A stretch of 64,000 nt of DNA from Gracilariopsis chorda (lineage: Eukaryota; Rhodophyta; Florideophyceae; Gracilariales; Gracilariaceae): contig NBIV01000045.1 in NCBI GenBank assembly GCA_003194525.1, positions 186,001 through 250,000 on the forward strand, in the 5' to 3' direction. The notes under the pieces are model-generated. The model was not told the origin of the DNA. It searched no databases and was given only the letters and a program-made list of their open reading frames with translations. Positions 36,221 to 46,269 of the stretch are shown here, one piece after another; the stretch's first letter is position 1; each line of letters opens with the position of its first letter. The position numbers were made by a program, and so were the translations under genes.

Positions 36221-36850
36221 CCAGCACGAATTGTAGCACAGAAGACAGCCTATGTAACACAGAAGACAGCCTACAAGCCAAGTCACGCCTGATCACCGTG
36301 ATTGGCCTGTAGCTTTCATGCTCACAGACAGTAGCTAGCTTGTAGCGTAGCCATAGAAATCTCTAGACCGCTACAAGATCTGTATAAAATGGGCGTCAGC
36401 CGACCACCCTCTCCATGTAGAGAAGGTCAACCTTCATTCACCAGCACTGCGTTTCAGCCTACAAGCCAAGTCACGCCTGATCATCGTGATCTGCTTCTTG
36501 GTGTCATGGTCACAGACAGTAGCTGCCTCGTAGCGTAGTTATAGAAGTCTCTAGACCGCTACTAAGCGAGGGCAAGCGAGTGGGTTGGTACAACTTGTTT
36601 ACCTGATGATCGACAGCTCAGAGCTGCAGTGCAACTACCGATGACTAGACCTACGATGAGTGTCATTCTCAGAATGACTTCAGTACTTACACTAATTAAA
36701 GATGTGATGTAATCAAATCTAATGGTCGTATGTCTTAGTGGGTGCCACTATATTACAGCTATAAGATCTGTATATAATGAGCGTCAGCCTATCTTCCCCT
36801 CCTGGAGAATGTCATACTTCATCCACCATCTTTTTGTTACACAACACATA
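36220..36850 (+). repeat. duplicated promoter-like repeat units
   Basis: A 108-bp unit occurs twice in direct orientation (36267-36374 and 36455-36562), starting CAGCCTACAAGCCAAGTCA and ending CTAGACCGCTAC, about 85 percent identical. A second unit with a TATA box also occurs twice: AGATCTGTATAAAATGGGCG (36376) and AGATCTGTATATAATGAGCG (36764), each continuing GTCAGCC and a pyrimidine-rich stretch. A small 21-22-bp duplication (CACAGAAGACAGCCTA) lies at the left edge. The block is downstream of the GTPase gene A and points towards its 3' end. Confidence 0.7.
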
Positions 36851-36921
36851 TGCCTCGTACCTTGAACCTGGATGAAATCTGTTATTTTATCTGTCCGGAG
36901 AGTTCTTGCTGAGACGTAAGT

Positions 36922-39123
36922 TCACCCCCTAGACTGTTGGCACTCTGCTAAAATGTTTCCTAATGTTTCCATGACTCCCTTCGCATAAGATGCATTTGAG
37001 CCCACACTATCGAGCACATCATTCACTCTCTTAAACACGTCATCGTTCAGTTCATCGTCCACGTCTAGCAGCTCATATCGGCATACTTCGACATTCCTTC
37101 CACGAAATGTCTTTGATTTGGATCCCATAGAAGTGAGTACCAACTGCTTCTTTTGTGCTATGCTAAGGAGTTGTCGTATTCTGTACTTTTCTTCCACATC
37201 ACCGTTGAGGAACGGCCAATTTACTATCCCCACAGCCTTTCTACCTTCTGCCCTGAATTGGATGACTTTCCGCACTTGGTCGCTGCCTGAGTCATTTTGC
37301 AGAAAAAAGAGCTTCAACGATTTCAGAATTCTTTCTCTTCTGGTTGGCAGTAGAGTCAAACTCAGACCAAACACCTCGTGTACCGCATCTCGATGCAGTA
37401 CGATTCGTACCCTCGGTGAAGAGCTTATCTCATTCTGAAGCCTTAGTATCTCCGACTGTGAATCGTTTTTGAGCTTTTTCTTGTTATTTGTATCATCTCT
37501 GATGTCCTGCAGTTGCTTCACCCCTTCCAGAATTGAATGCCCAATTCGAGTCATGAACACTTCTGATTCCCAAATCGCCTTTCGGAGGCGGTCACGATCC
37601 TTTTGAAAGATTTCCTGTTTTGCATTGTAGAAGTATAACCTGTTGCTTGGAAATTCAAAAGAGACCACTTGTGAGAGCTCTTTTACCCAGTAAGCTTTAA
37701 TTTCATCTAAAACTGACGGTTTTGTTTTTTCTGCATTTAGCCCAATGCAAACCGATAGGCACGGCTTAAAAGCGTTTCCAAAAGCCTTTTTGTATATAGA
37801 TAATGTTCTTCGTAAAGAATATGGTATTCGACTTCCCGTCTTTGAAACCAGCAGAATCGATGACACCGTGTTCTCCCGCAGAAGGTGTTCATATAAAAGA
37901 TGCTGGAAGTGTCTATCTTGTAGATGACCATCATTCATTCCGGGCGTGTCATATACCTTAATGTGTTGTCTTGAAGCAAGTAGCCCATGCGGTTCAACCA
38001 ATTTTCCGGAAATATCAAATGTACCTGTACCTGCATGGGACACACGAAAATGTTTGTTTCCGGTAAGCGAGTTGGCCAGAGTTGATTTCCCTTCTCCAGT
38101 TTCTCCTAACAGATACACGTTCTTCACTATAAGGTCATTTTTCTTGGTCTCAAACCATTTGTTTAACATTTCAACAATGTCTTCATACCCACTAGAATTC
38201 ATTTCTTGCATTGCACTGCCAACGAGATTCGTGAAGTCAATGTATTGCTTTGGACTGGGCCAATTGTACCTATGGAATGGAATCATGTTGAATGGTGTTC
38301 AGCTTCGGTTAGAAGGAGAAAACTCTGAGTTTGGGAGTCTTCGCGACAAAACCTTGTGTATTGCTTAATTAATAACTTACGTTAGAGTTATAAGACATGC
38401 ATTCGGCTTTAGGTGCTCATCCCTTCGTGATATCGGGCCGTCATCTGTTGAGTGAGCATACGCGCCTCTCGGATCTCGAATGGAATCGCAAAATACCTGA
38501 CATAAATGATACAAACATCCCGTTGTTAAGATGTGATCATTTCTCTGGGAATCGTCTTTTGCATATGTGGTTATGTTCACATTTATGCGGTCCTCGGTGT
38601 CATGCTTCACAACGGAAAAAACGTGCAGTTCTTCCAGCTTTTGAAGCTCAGAAATTATTCGCTGGATAGATGAGGCTCTGTCCATAGTTACATGCTTAAT
38701 ATGCGGGGTTGGGAATCCAAGGTCTTCGTCGTCTTCATCATCATCAAATGATATGACTTCGAGTTTCATTTGACTCACTGTGATTTCAATTTGATCCACG
38801 ACCGGGCCATTAACGAGATCATATATCATCATTCCTATGTTCACTATGCGAATTTTAACCGCAGCGTCCTGGGCGTTTATTGTAGTGAGCATGGTGTTCT
38901 TTACGCTCAAGTAATTCCCAGTTTTTATAGCTTGTTGTATTGACAGAATCTGATGGTTTATGGTTTCCATGTTTTTGTCAAATTTAAGGCGCATATTCTC
39001 CACGATTCCTTTGATCTTCAGCACTTCTTCTCTGGTTTCTTCCATCGAGGGGTCTGAAGTGTAAGCAGAATATAGCCCTGCGATACCCTTCACTAGAAGC
39101 TCAAGAATGATGCCTTCATTCAT
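36922..39123 (-). CDS. AIG1/GIMAP-like GTPase A (two exons, 696 aa)
   Basis: Exon 1 is 39123-38381 and exon 2 is 38269-36922. The 111-bp intron has GTAAGT and TTCCATAG borders and phase 2, and removing it joins the frames exactly. The start ATG at 39121-39123 is chosen over one 10 codons upstream because MNEGIILELLVKG lines up with the start of GTPase B. Residues 1-247 form a helical N-terminal domain with an acidic loop (SFDDDEDDEDLG). YNWP follows at 249-252. The GTPase has a P-loop GETGEGKST (303-311) and a G3 box YDTPGMND (D355); the expected G4 NKxD/TKxD box is replaced by CIGLNAEKTK. The layout resembles AIG1/GIMAP (TRAFAC, septin-like) GTPases, which bind GTP and often act at membranes. 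A charged region (KKKLKNDSQSEILRLQNEI) follows. It is divergent to GTPase B. The cellular role is unknown. Confidence 0.85.
38270..38380 (-). other. intron of GTPase A
   Basis: 111 bp, donor AAC|GTAAGTTATT and acceptor CCATTCCATAG|G. Phase 2, directly before the YNWP codons, at the same place as in GTPase B. Confidence 0.85.
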
Positions 39124-39205
39124 GGTGAGTTGAACAAGAAGAACCCTTTTCAATCTCTACTGCTTCAGCCCAACAACATTCCAAAACAAACTTCTGCGAG
39201 CGATT

Positions 39206-39214
39206 CCTTTTATA
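39206..39214 (-). promoter_or_regulatory. TATA box of GTPase A
   Basis: TATAAAAGG on the minus strand, 83 bp upstream of the start codon. It is the only good TATA match close to the gene. Confidence 0.5.
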
Positions 39215-39951
39215 CCATAATGCACTCTGCGAGAGGCTTCAAAGTCGTTTGCGGAAATTGAATGATATTACGGGCGTACGGCTTCAAGTATTATGGACCA
39301 AGCCTACGTGTTAGAATTCCGTGTAACTGAAATGAGGGTTATGTAGTAAACTTGAACGAGATGGCCCAGATCTGCGCTTTATCTAGCCACTTCCTCCCAA
39401 GGTTTCAAGTAAGCAATGGATTATTCGAGTCAGAGAACGTTACCTTACTGAATTCATATCGAAGAGTAGCCAATAAATCATACCCCTCAGTCCTTCTGTT
39501 AGTACTAAGAAAGCGCAGAATTCTAAACATGGAGTATCAACAACAGGGAGTTTCCCGCTGCTTGGCACATCCCCGTGGGCCTTTACTGGTAGCGTATTTC
39601 TGACACAATTATCTATCTACCTTGACCCAGAAAATGGGAGAAACTATGGAGGTAATTCTCTCTCACTTGGTTCGAGCACAATTCTCCTTTATAATTTCGT
39701 TTTGAATTCCTTTGTACCCCGATAGTAGTACTGCCCGCTTTTATAGCGCACACCAGAACCACATTTGGCTATTTTAAATTATGCGCCAAGAGGCCGCTGG
39801 AACAGGAGCTCTAGGCATGTCCCTGACCATGGCTCAACAGAACGGGTCCTAACTGGCCCGTAAATTCTGAGTCACCCACAAGCTAAATTCTGATCAACGT
39901 GTTCCACTTTGCTAGTGACCATACCATGATGTTCATAAGACATTTTGTTGC

Positions 39952-39961
39952 TTTATAAAGA
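39952..39961 (+). promoter_or_regulatory. TATA-like box of GTPase B
   Basis: TTTATAAAGA about 110 bp upstream of the ATG at 40068. Confidence 0.45.
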
Positions 39962-40067
39962 AAGGCCGAACCATGAGAAAGGCTTTCGGAAATCGATCTG
40001 CAAAGATATTCTTTGAGTCTTCAAAAGTATTCAGAAGCGGTCTACTTTCTACAGCGCAAGAACCGAT

Positions 40068-42471
40068 ATGGCTGAGACCATAGTATTCAAAAAGGTTCTA
40101 ACAGGAATGATGATGGTCCTGCGCCGGTCTTTATCGAAAAGTAAATTGGAAAGTGACTTATGTAGAGCTACCGAGAAAGAGGTGGAAGATTTTCACGGTA
40201 TTCTTCAAAGCCTTAAGTCAAGAAGCGAAGGCATCTCTATTGAATTTGACAGTGCATGTGATTCCTTATATACTGCGACAACTGGAGATGTTGAGCATGA
40301 ACCGCAGGAGTCATCTATGCCTGCCAATGGACGGGATGAATGGTTGTCAGCTTTCTTCAAAATGATTCTTGTTATGTTAAGGGGAACTGCTATAGAAACC
40401 ATTCAAATTGAGATTAACGATATTAAGAGACCGAGCGAAATTATCAAGCTCGGAAGTTCTTCATGTTCATTTCACGCAAATGAATCAGAAGAAACCATTT
40501 TTCAGAGTCTTAAAGAGCAAAAAATGTTGGATACTCTTTTTTGCCCAGAAAAAAATGCTTTCGATACATGTTGTGGACTATTGACAATCTATATCAGTGC
40601 TACTGGAAAGCCAGAGGTTCCCACTTTGGAAGACTTCGTGATAGCAACAGGGATGCTTTACCAATTCGGAAAATCATTGCGGGAGTGGAGTAGACAACTG
40701 AGAAATGCCATCCTAGAAGTAGAGGGAGACGGAATTGTGCTACGGGGCTCCAAGAATGACGCATCTTCTATAAGGGTCAGGTACGTTGAGTCTCTCTCCC
40801 TGCGTCTTCTCTTCTAACGTTCGCTACCGTGTTCTTAATTCAACTAACTTACACAAATCAATATTTGCGTTCGCAATCTGCCATCTGTTCATCATGAAAA
40901 ACTCCAGGTATAATTGGCCAAACTTGTTTCAGATGATCAGTATGCTCGAAGAACAAAGGTCGCACAGCACAGATGTCGAAGTTGCATTGGAATACACCTC
41001 AGCTAATGAAACAGAAGAACTGGATGAAAACTGTGAGTCTCCGAAAGCTCAGAACACGGATTCAGAAATATTCAAAGCTGCGCAAAATTCGGACAAGGAG
41101 AACTCTCATCAGAAAGAAGATGATAGGGATTCGAAAGAAACCAAATCTCAAAGTGAAATTCACCCTGCCGTTTCAGCAAGTTTGGCACTCTCTCCCCATT
41201 TACCTAACGGTTTGCAGAGTGATACGAAATCAGAACAGGTAAAACCAAACTCTAGACTGGGCAAAACCGGCTTAGAATACGAACCTCATCCAGTCGAGTC
41301 ATCACAAACCTCACGGTCTCAAAATGAACCTTATTCAGATGAAAGAGAGACAGCTCAGGTTAAGAATGTGTTCTTGCTTGGGCTCACAGGGGAAGGAAAG
41401 TCCACGCTGGCAAATGCTATAACCAAATCCGAACAATTTGCAGTATCCCACGCCAGCACAGGCACAAGAGAAGTCTCTAATGCTCTGGTAGAAACCGATG
41501 AGAAGGTTAGTATTATGGTATGGGATACACCAGGAATGAATGATGAACGCGGATCAGACAATTATTTTCATAAGGAGCTCGGAAGAGTTATAACGAGGAC
41601 ACAAACAGCAGCAGCGATTGTTTACGTCTGTAAGCAAGGAGGAAGAGTTCCAGCCAGTTTAAAGGAAACAACAATTCGATATCGGAAAAGCCTTGGTGAA
41701 TCTCTTATGTCCTGTTTGTGTGTCTGTGTTGGTATGAACGCCACCATAGAAGAAAAGGCAACTTTAGAGGCCATAACTCAATACTGGCGACATGAATTAT
41801 ATTCAACACTTGGCTATAATCTTCCAGAGGAAAGGATCTTTTTCTTCGATGCAAGGAACACAGATGGCCAACCAGAGTTTAAGAGATTTGAAAAGTGGAT
41901 TGCGAATGCAAGCGTACGTCGACTTGGAGTGGGAAACACTGTGTTTGAAGGGCTTCGCCAAGTTAGGAACGGTACCGCTGTCCAGCAAACCAGGAAAGAT
42001 ATGGCTCTAGGGTCAAAGGAGAATGTCAAGGCCATCACTGAGGACGTGTCGAGTTATGCAGTCAAAATGATTAAGTACAGTCAGCACGGGACAGCCAAAG
42101 TCCAAATATGCCTTTACATGACTGATAAATCTCTTATGGACGGCAAAATCCACATCTCCAAGAATAGACTTCTGAGCAGATTAAAGCGAAGGACTTCCGA
42201 GGAACATCCACGGAGGATCGAGTTCTCTGGAAGTGGGGACAAAGCGGTGAAAGTTCTCAACTCGGTGTTGCGAGGGAGAGACAATGTGGAAAAAGTTGCT
42301 GAGCTTCTTTACAGTGCTGAGAAGGAGAATTTGGTTGTAGTGAAGATGCATGAAAGGGTTGATCGTTCGAGAACTCAAACTGAGTTAGTATTTTGTTACG
42401 CTTTTGTTGACATCGATTCAGTGCTAAGCACGGAGGTTAAGAGGAAGTTGGAAGCTTCTGAAGTAATGTAG
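40068..42471 (+). CDS. AIG1/GIMAP-like GTPase B (two exons, 758 aa)
   Basis: Exon 1 is 40068-40780 and exon 2 is 40908-42471. The 127-bp intron (GTACGTTGAG...ACTCCAG) is phase 2 and ends directly before YNWP (239-242), as in GTPase A. Residues 1-238 are the N-terminal helical domain; IEINDIKRPSEIIKL and VIATGMLYQFGKSLREW match IEITVSQMKLEVISF and ILTTGCLYHLCQVFCDS of A. Residues about 255-390 are an acidic, Ser/Glu/Lys-rich, probably disordered linker that A lacks. The GTPase has a P-loop GLTGEGKST (396-404), SHASTGT switch region and G3 WDTPGMND (D444); the G4 position reads CVGMNATIEE rather than NKxD. The remaining part is helical to the stop. GTP binding is expected from the family. The partner or target is unknown. 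Without splicing, the reading stops at 40815-40817, so the intron matters. Confidence 0.87.
40781..40907 (+). other. intron of GTPase B
   Basis: 127 bp, donor GTCAG|GTACGTTGAG, acceptor AAAACTCCAG|GTATAATTGG. Phase 2; restores an open frame of 758 codons. Confidence 0.85.
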
Positions 42472-44070
42472 CAGGGATATGGGCAGAGACGGGATGGTTC
42501 TTAGGTGTAGAATAATCGGTTTATGACAAAGAGAGGATAGATCTTCACGATGTGTCGATGTTCCATTGTACCAAGCTTTTCAAGTCAAGCTCGGAAAGAA
42601 GAATTGTTATTCTACGAACCGTACGCGGCCAGAACAAGGCAGATATCGATTGAGCCAATGATATATTAATCAGTATTGGTGTATCCGCTTGGGTGCAGAT
42701 ACGCTCTTTCGCTAGATGGGAAGCACGGGCGAAGTGCCAAGACTCTTGTCTCAGTACTATATTTTCTCGTCATCTGTCCCTAGCGCAATAGAGCAGACTG
42801 TTAGTCAGTCAATAAGTGGAATAGGGGGGGAGGGGAACAAAACGAAAAACTAAAACAACAACCAAGAATCCCAAGACAAAAATGTAGAACAGTGGCAGTG
42901 TTCATGATTTCGTGAACAATAGGCATAGGCACCAAACGGAAGCTTCCGGTTCTTCACGCTCTTTAGAATAAACGTCTTCTTCCTCGGTGGCTATGACACG
43001 TAGTGAATACCTGCCACGCACGATTCGAATCACCACTTTTTGATACACTGCCAAGTCAATAAGCGTACCTCTTTTCGTCTTGCTCCGGGTCTTGGCTCCA
43101 ATAAAACATCATCTGCGATTTACCCAGAATTGAATCGGACTCGATTATTGTTGGGAAGCAATCCTAAGCCTCTGATTCTACTAAAGACATTGCTGATGGT
43201 CTTTCAGCAAACTAGTCAACAGAAATACAAACCCTCAAACGGAGACGCTCAGATACCAATGATAGAGAGAAAGATCATACCACCCATCCAGATTCTGGCT
43301 TTTCCACCATTTGTAGAAGTGTTTGGTCCATATCCGGCAAATATTTGCCGCGCAATTCGTGCAAGAATGATTTTTCAAGTTCTCGTTCAACTTTGCCGTG
43401 CTAAGTGGTTTGGGCTCAGGGTGACGACAGAGTATACATTCTGATCATCTGGTAGCGAGACCTAACCAGCTATCGATAGCATAATGAAGCACTTCATGTT
43501 GCTCCCAGTTTCTTCTGCGGCAGTTCAACGGAACACTGCAGCTGATCTGACCCGCGGTTTCCGAAGAAAAGGATCTAATTGTGCTTCACGAGAAATCGAA
43601 AAAGGCTGTCTGCTGCATTGAGTTAAAATTCAATATGAAGGAATGCTGTTCGGATATTGTACAGAGTCGAAAGAGCTGCAAATCGTTTGTATCGCAACAT
43701 CATCGGGATCGGAGAAGACCTTCCTTTCGCAATGGCGCCAAGTGTGCCCATCGCAACTATAAGAAATACGGTTCGAGTGCATATGACTCCGGAAAGTATC
43801 CAGATCAAAACTATGACTGCTGTCGATGCTTCCAAGCCGTTGATGTGCTTTTGACGCTTCCAATTATGTACAAATGCTTTATTGTTCGCCATTGTGCTGT
43901 TCAAGAGCGATAGATCTTTAGTAGTTGGAAAAGGGATGGTAAGGGCTAACGAGGCTAGACCAAGAGCTCAGAAGAACTGAGATCTTACAGAAAGATCCAG
44001 AAGATACAAACGGTTCCCAGGAGTGGTGGGAGGGTGATTGAAAGGCTACGAGGAATCTTGAATTCAACAG
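42472..44070. other. intergenic, weak ORFs only
   Basis: The longest reading (43040-43444, +) starts at TTG, has no motif and no homologue that I recognise. On the minus strand 43904-43623 has two hydrophobic stretches (TAVIVLIWILSGVI, TVFLIVAMGTLGAI) but is only 93 codons. A minus-strand Cys/His-containing stretch (ECILCRHPEPKPLS then NHSCTNCAANIC, about 43440-43350) could be a fragment of a zinc-binding protein. None is called. Confidence 0.35.
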
Positions 44071-44074
44071 GAAT

Positions 44075-44265
44075 GATGCGTCAGTTGATCAACAGAAACA
44101 CTAACGATGATCGCCCTGCCAAAATGGCGCCAGCCGCATTTCTTGCTGTATAAACCTCAAGATGTCTACAGTTCAACAGATGTACCAAGGGTAATGCAGC
44201 AGTTGGCCAACAGAACAACTGACGAAGTTCGCCTTCGCCAAATTGGCGCCGGCCAGATATCTTGA
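44075..44265 (+). repeat. two direct repeats, period about 118 bp
   Basis: 44075-44146 and 44193-44263 share GCRTCAGTTG/GCAGCAGTTGGCC, CAACAGAA, ACGA, TCGCC, CAAAATGGCGCC/CAAATTGGCGCC and ATTTCTTG/ATATCTTG in order. A TATA-like CTGTATAAATTGG follows at 44304. Confidence 0.55.
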
Positions 44266-44321
44266 GCTCGCAGCACCCAAAATTGGCTCAAAATAAATCT
44301 ACTTCTGTATAAATTGGCAGC

Positions 44322-44826
44322 TTGAGTCAATTTTCATGCATGGAGGACGCTCTCCATTTGGACGGGCAGATGATAAGAAAATGGAGAAAGATGAATTCGT
44401 TATTTCTCCACCCTTCTCATTTAAACTCCGACGAAGTCGACTTCAGCTTACAAGGATATGTACGTTACGGAACAACAACGCAGCTTGCAATTGAAAAACA
44501 ATATGATCCAGGTTTCTGGAACTACTAATCGCTGTTGCAAATGTGTCATGGAAAGTTCAAAATATCAAGCCTGCTTGCAGTTAGAAAGAAGTCATGGAAC
44601 CGTTAGATATGCAACACAAGCAAATGAGCTTTGTGAGAACTTTATTCAGGAGGAGTTTAGTGCAAGCGACGGCACTAGAATCGTACATCACGCTTTCGAG
44701 GCCCGATTAGCAGATGACCATATCGGTGATTTAAACAACAGGCTGGAATACCCTAGATGGATCAAGGAAGCTGATAAAATGGTGGAATTGTTTCTCTCAG
44801 GAAGCAAGAACTTTTCAAGCATGTAG
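44322..44826 (+). pseudogene. unrecognised coding-like region
   Basis: Two overlapping readings (44322-44528 and 44458-44826). The second starts at ATG 44458 and ends in an acidic, coding-like stretch (ENFIQEEFSASDGTRIVHHA, LNNRLEYPRWIKEADKMVEL). It may be the start of a gene interrupted by the Harbinger relic and continued by the coiled-coil region at 46.3-48.5 kb, or unrelated to it. A TATA-like box lies 15-20 bp upstream of 44322. The family is unknown. Confidence 0.3.
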
Positions 44827-44869
44827 CTGAGCGTTATCTATGAGGTGAATTTGCTTCAGGTCGCCTCAA

Positions 44870-45290
44870 CTGTATACGAGTGTCTATTTGACAATAGAGG
44901 ATTAATGGCGTAGAAAATCTCGTATCAAATCTCGTAGCCACGACTTACACGAACGCTACGAGATTTTGCAGAACAAAGCATTGTGTTTGCACCTTACGCA
45001 AAATATTTAAGGTATGGTTCGTAGGATATGCATCATGCTGTTGTCCACAGACAACTCAGGTTGAAACATGAGCCACGATTCCATTGCATTTGTACGTGCT
45101 GGTCTGCCAAGAAAACTACTGAATTGGGCGTGCTCGTTCTCGTTTGTTACCGCGCAAAACGCTGTTCCTACTAGTTCTTGATTCCAAAGCCCAACCGTTG
45201 TTGATGCTAGCACTTCGGTGTCGAGTGTAAGTTCCAAAATATGATTTTCAGAACCTTAAATATCAATGCTACCGAATTCAAACTCAAAAT
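44870..45290. other. non-coding with inverted repeat
   Basis: AAAATCTCGTA (about 44912) is repeated inverted as TACGAGATTTT (about 44960). No gene supported. Confidence 0.35.
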
Positions 45291-46268
45291 TTCAACCTCA
45301 ACATATTCTCTCAGATGCAGTGTCTAAATGAGTACGGATTTTGCTGTAACAATATTGGTAGAATTTCTATGGTCATAGGCTGGGATCTGCGTAATGAACT
45401 TCATAATCACTACTATTGCGACTCAATTACAGCCTGCTGTATTGCATTGAAACGATTGTTTTCTGCTCACATATGATATGATATGAATCTATTATATGAA
45501 ATGAGATTCACACAGATCATTGAGTATTCTGGGAAGCAGAACCGCAATTTTTGTACTTAAAAAGTACAATGGGAACCATTTTGCAACAGCAGCTTCTAAC
45601 ATTTCTTGCAGCAATATAAGCAGACACAAGTCAAAGACTTCGGTTCCCGATAGAAAATGTGTACGGTTCATTGACTGCAAAAAGGTAAATATATGTCGCC
45701 CAGGAGAAGATGTGAGCAACCAAAGATCTTATTTTTCTGGGCACACTCGCCAGCATTGTTTGAAGTATCAGACTATTTCTACCCCTGATGCCTGATGTTT
45801 CATATTTTTGGCCCTTAAGTTGGACGCCGACACAATCTTACACTCCTGAGAAGAAGCGTGATCAAAGCTATTATGAAAAAGTGTATGATTTTGAATGGAG
45901 TGCAGTACTATATTTACGGGGATCCTTCGTACGTGCTGCAAACATGGCTTCAGACTTCTTTTCAGAGAAATTGTGCCACTGCAATACCGTTTGAGTACAA
46001 CTGTTCAATGAATGCAATTAGAACTGCAGTAGAATGGAACTACAAAGTTCTTAAACAAATTTGGGTTCGGAACGGTTTCTTACGTCTGCTTTGCGTTCTC
46101 CGATTTCCTATCACTCTTTTATATATTGAGTCCGCATTGCTGCTGAACTTCGAGACCTGTATGGAAAAACAAGGACAGGTCAGCAGGTATTTTCATTGTG
46201 AGGCACTGCAGTTTAATTTGTACTGCAATATACGACTATATAGTGTTATGTCTGAAATCTCTGGATGA
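45290..46268 (+). pseudogene. PIF/Harbinger-type transposase relic (DDE_Tnp_4)
   Basis: The plus-strand pieces follow the family order: ITACCIALKRLF (the 'LCILLKRL' helix, about 45420), VRFIDCKKVNICRPG then QRSYFSGHTRQHCLKYQTIS (45660-45780, the 'YSGHKRxHxLKFQ' block), and VQYYIYGDPSYVLQTWL then SMNAIRTAVEWNYKVLKQIW (45900-46060, second Asp and the VEW helix). The readings sit in more than one frame and a stop follows the STPDA at 45795, so the enzyme is dead. No terminal repeats or TWA target were identified. The family call rests on three matched blocks. Confidence 0.75.
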
Positions 46269-46269
46269 T

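Larger units (their letters stand above)
39124..40067. promoter_or_regulatory. shared divergent promoter region of the GTPase pair
   Basis: 944 bp between the two start codons with a TATA-like element at each end (39206-39214 minus, 39952-39961 plus). No supported gene; the 83-codon ORF at 39352-39603 has nothing in its favour. Head-to-head arrangement could give joint regulation. Confidence 0.55.

Noticed and set aside
36220-36850. CRISPR-like array
   Set aside because: Only two copies of each unit, the units are over 80 bp, no uniform spacers, and the window is eukaryotic.
39352-39603. ORF in the divergent GTPase promoter region
   Set aside because: 83 codons, no motif, and it would sit on top of the promoter region of GTPase A.
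41355-41561. Minus-strand ORFs across the GTPase P-loop
   Set aside because: Shadows of the real exon; the plus-strand frame carries the GTPase motifs.
43040-43444. 134-codon plus-strand ORF
   Set aside because: Starts at TTG, no motif, no neighbour context. The opposite strand is equally plausible.
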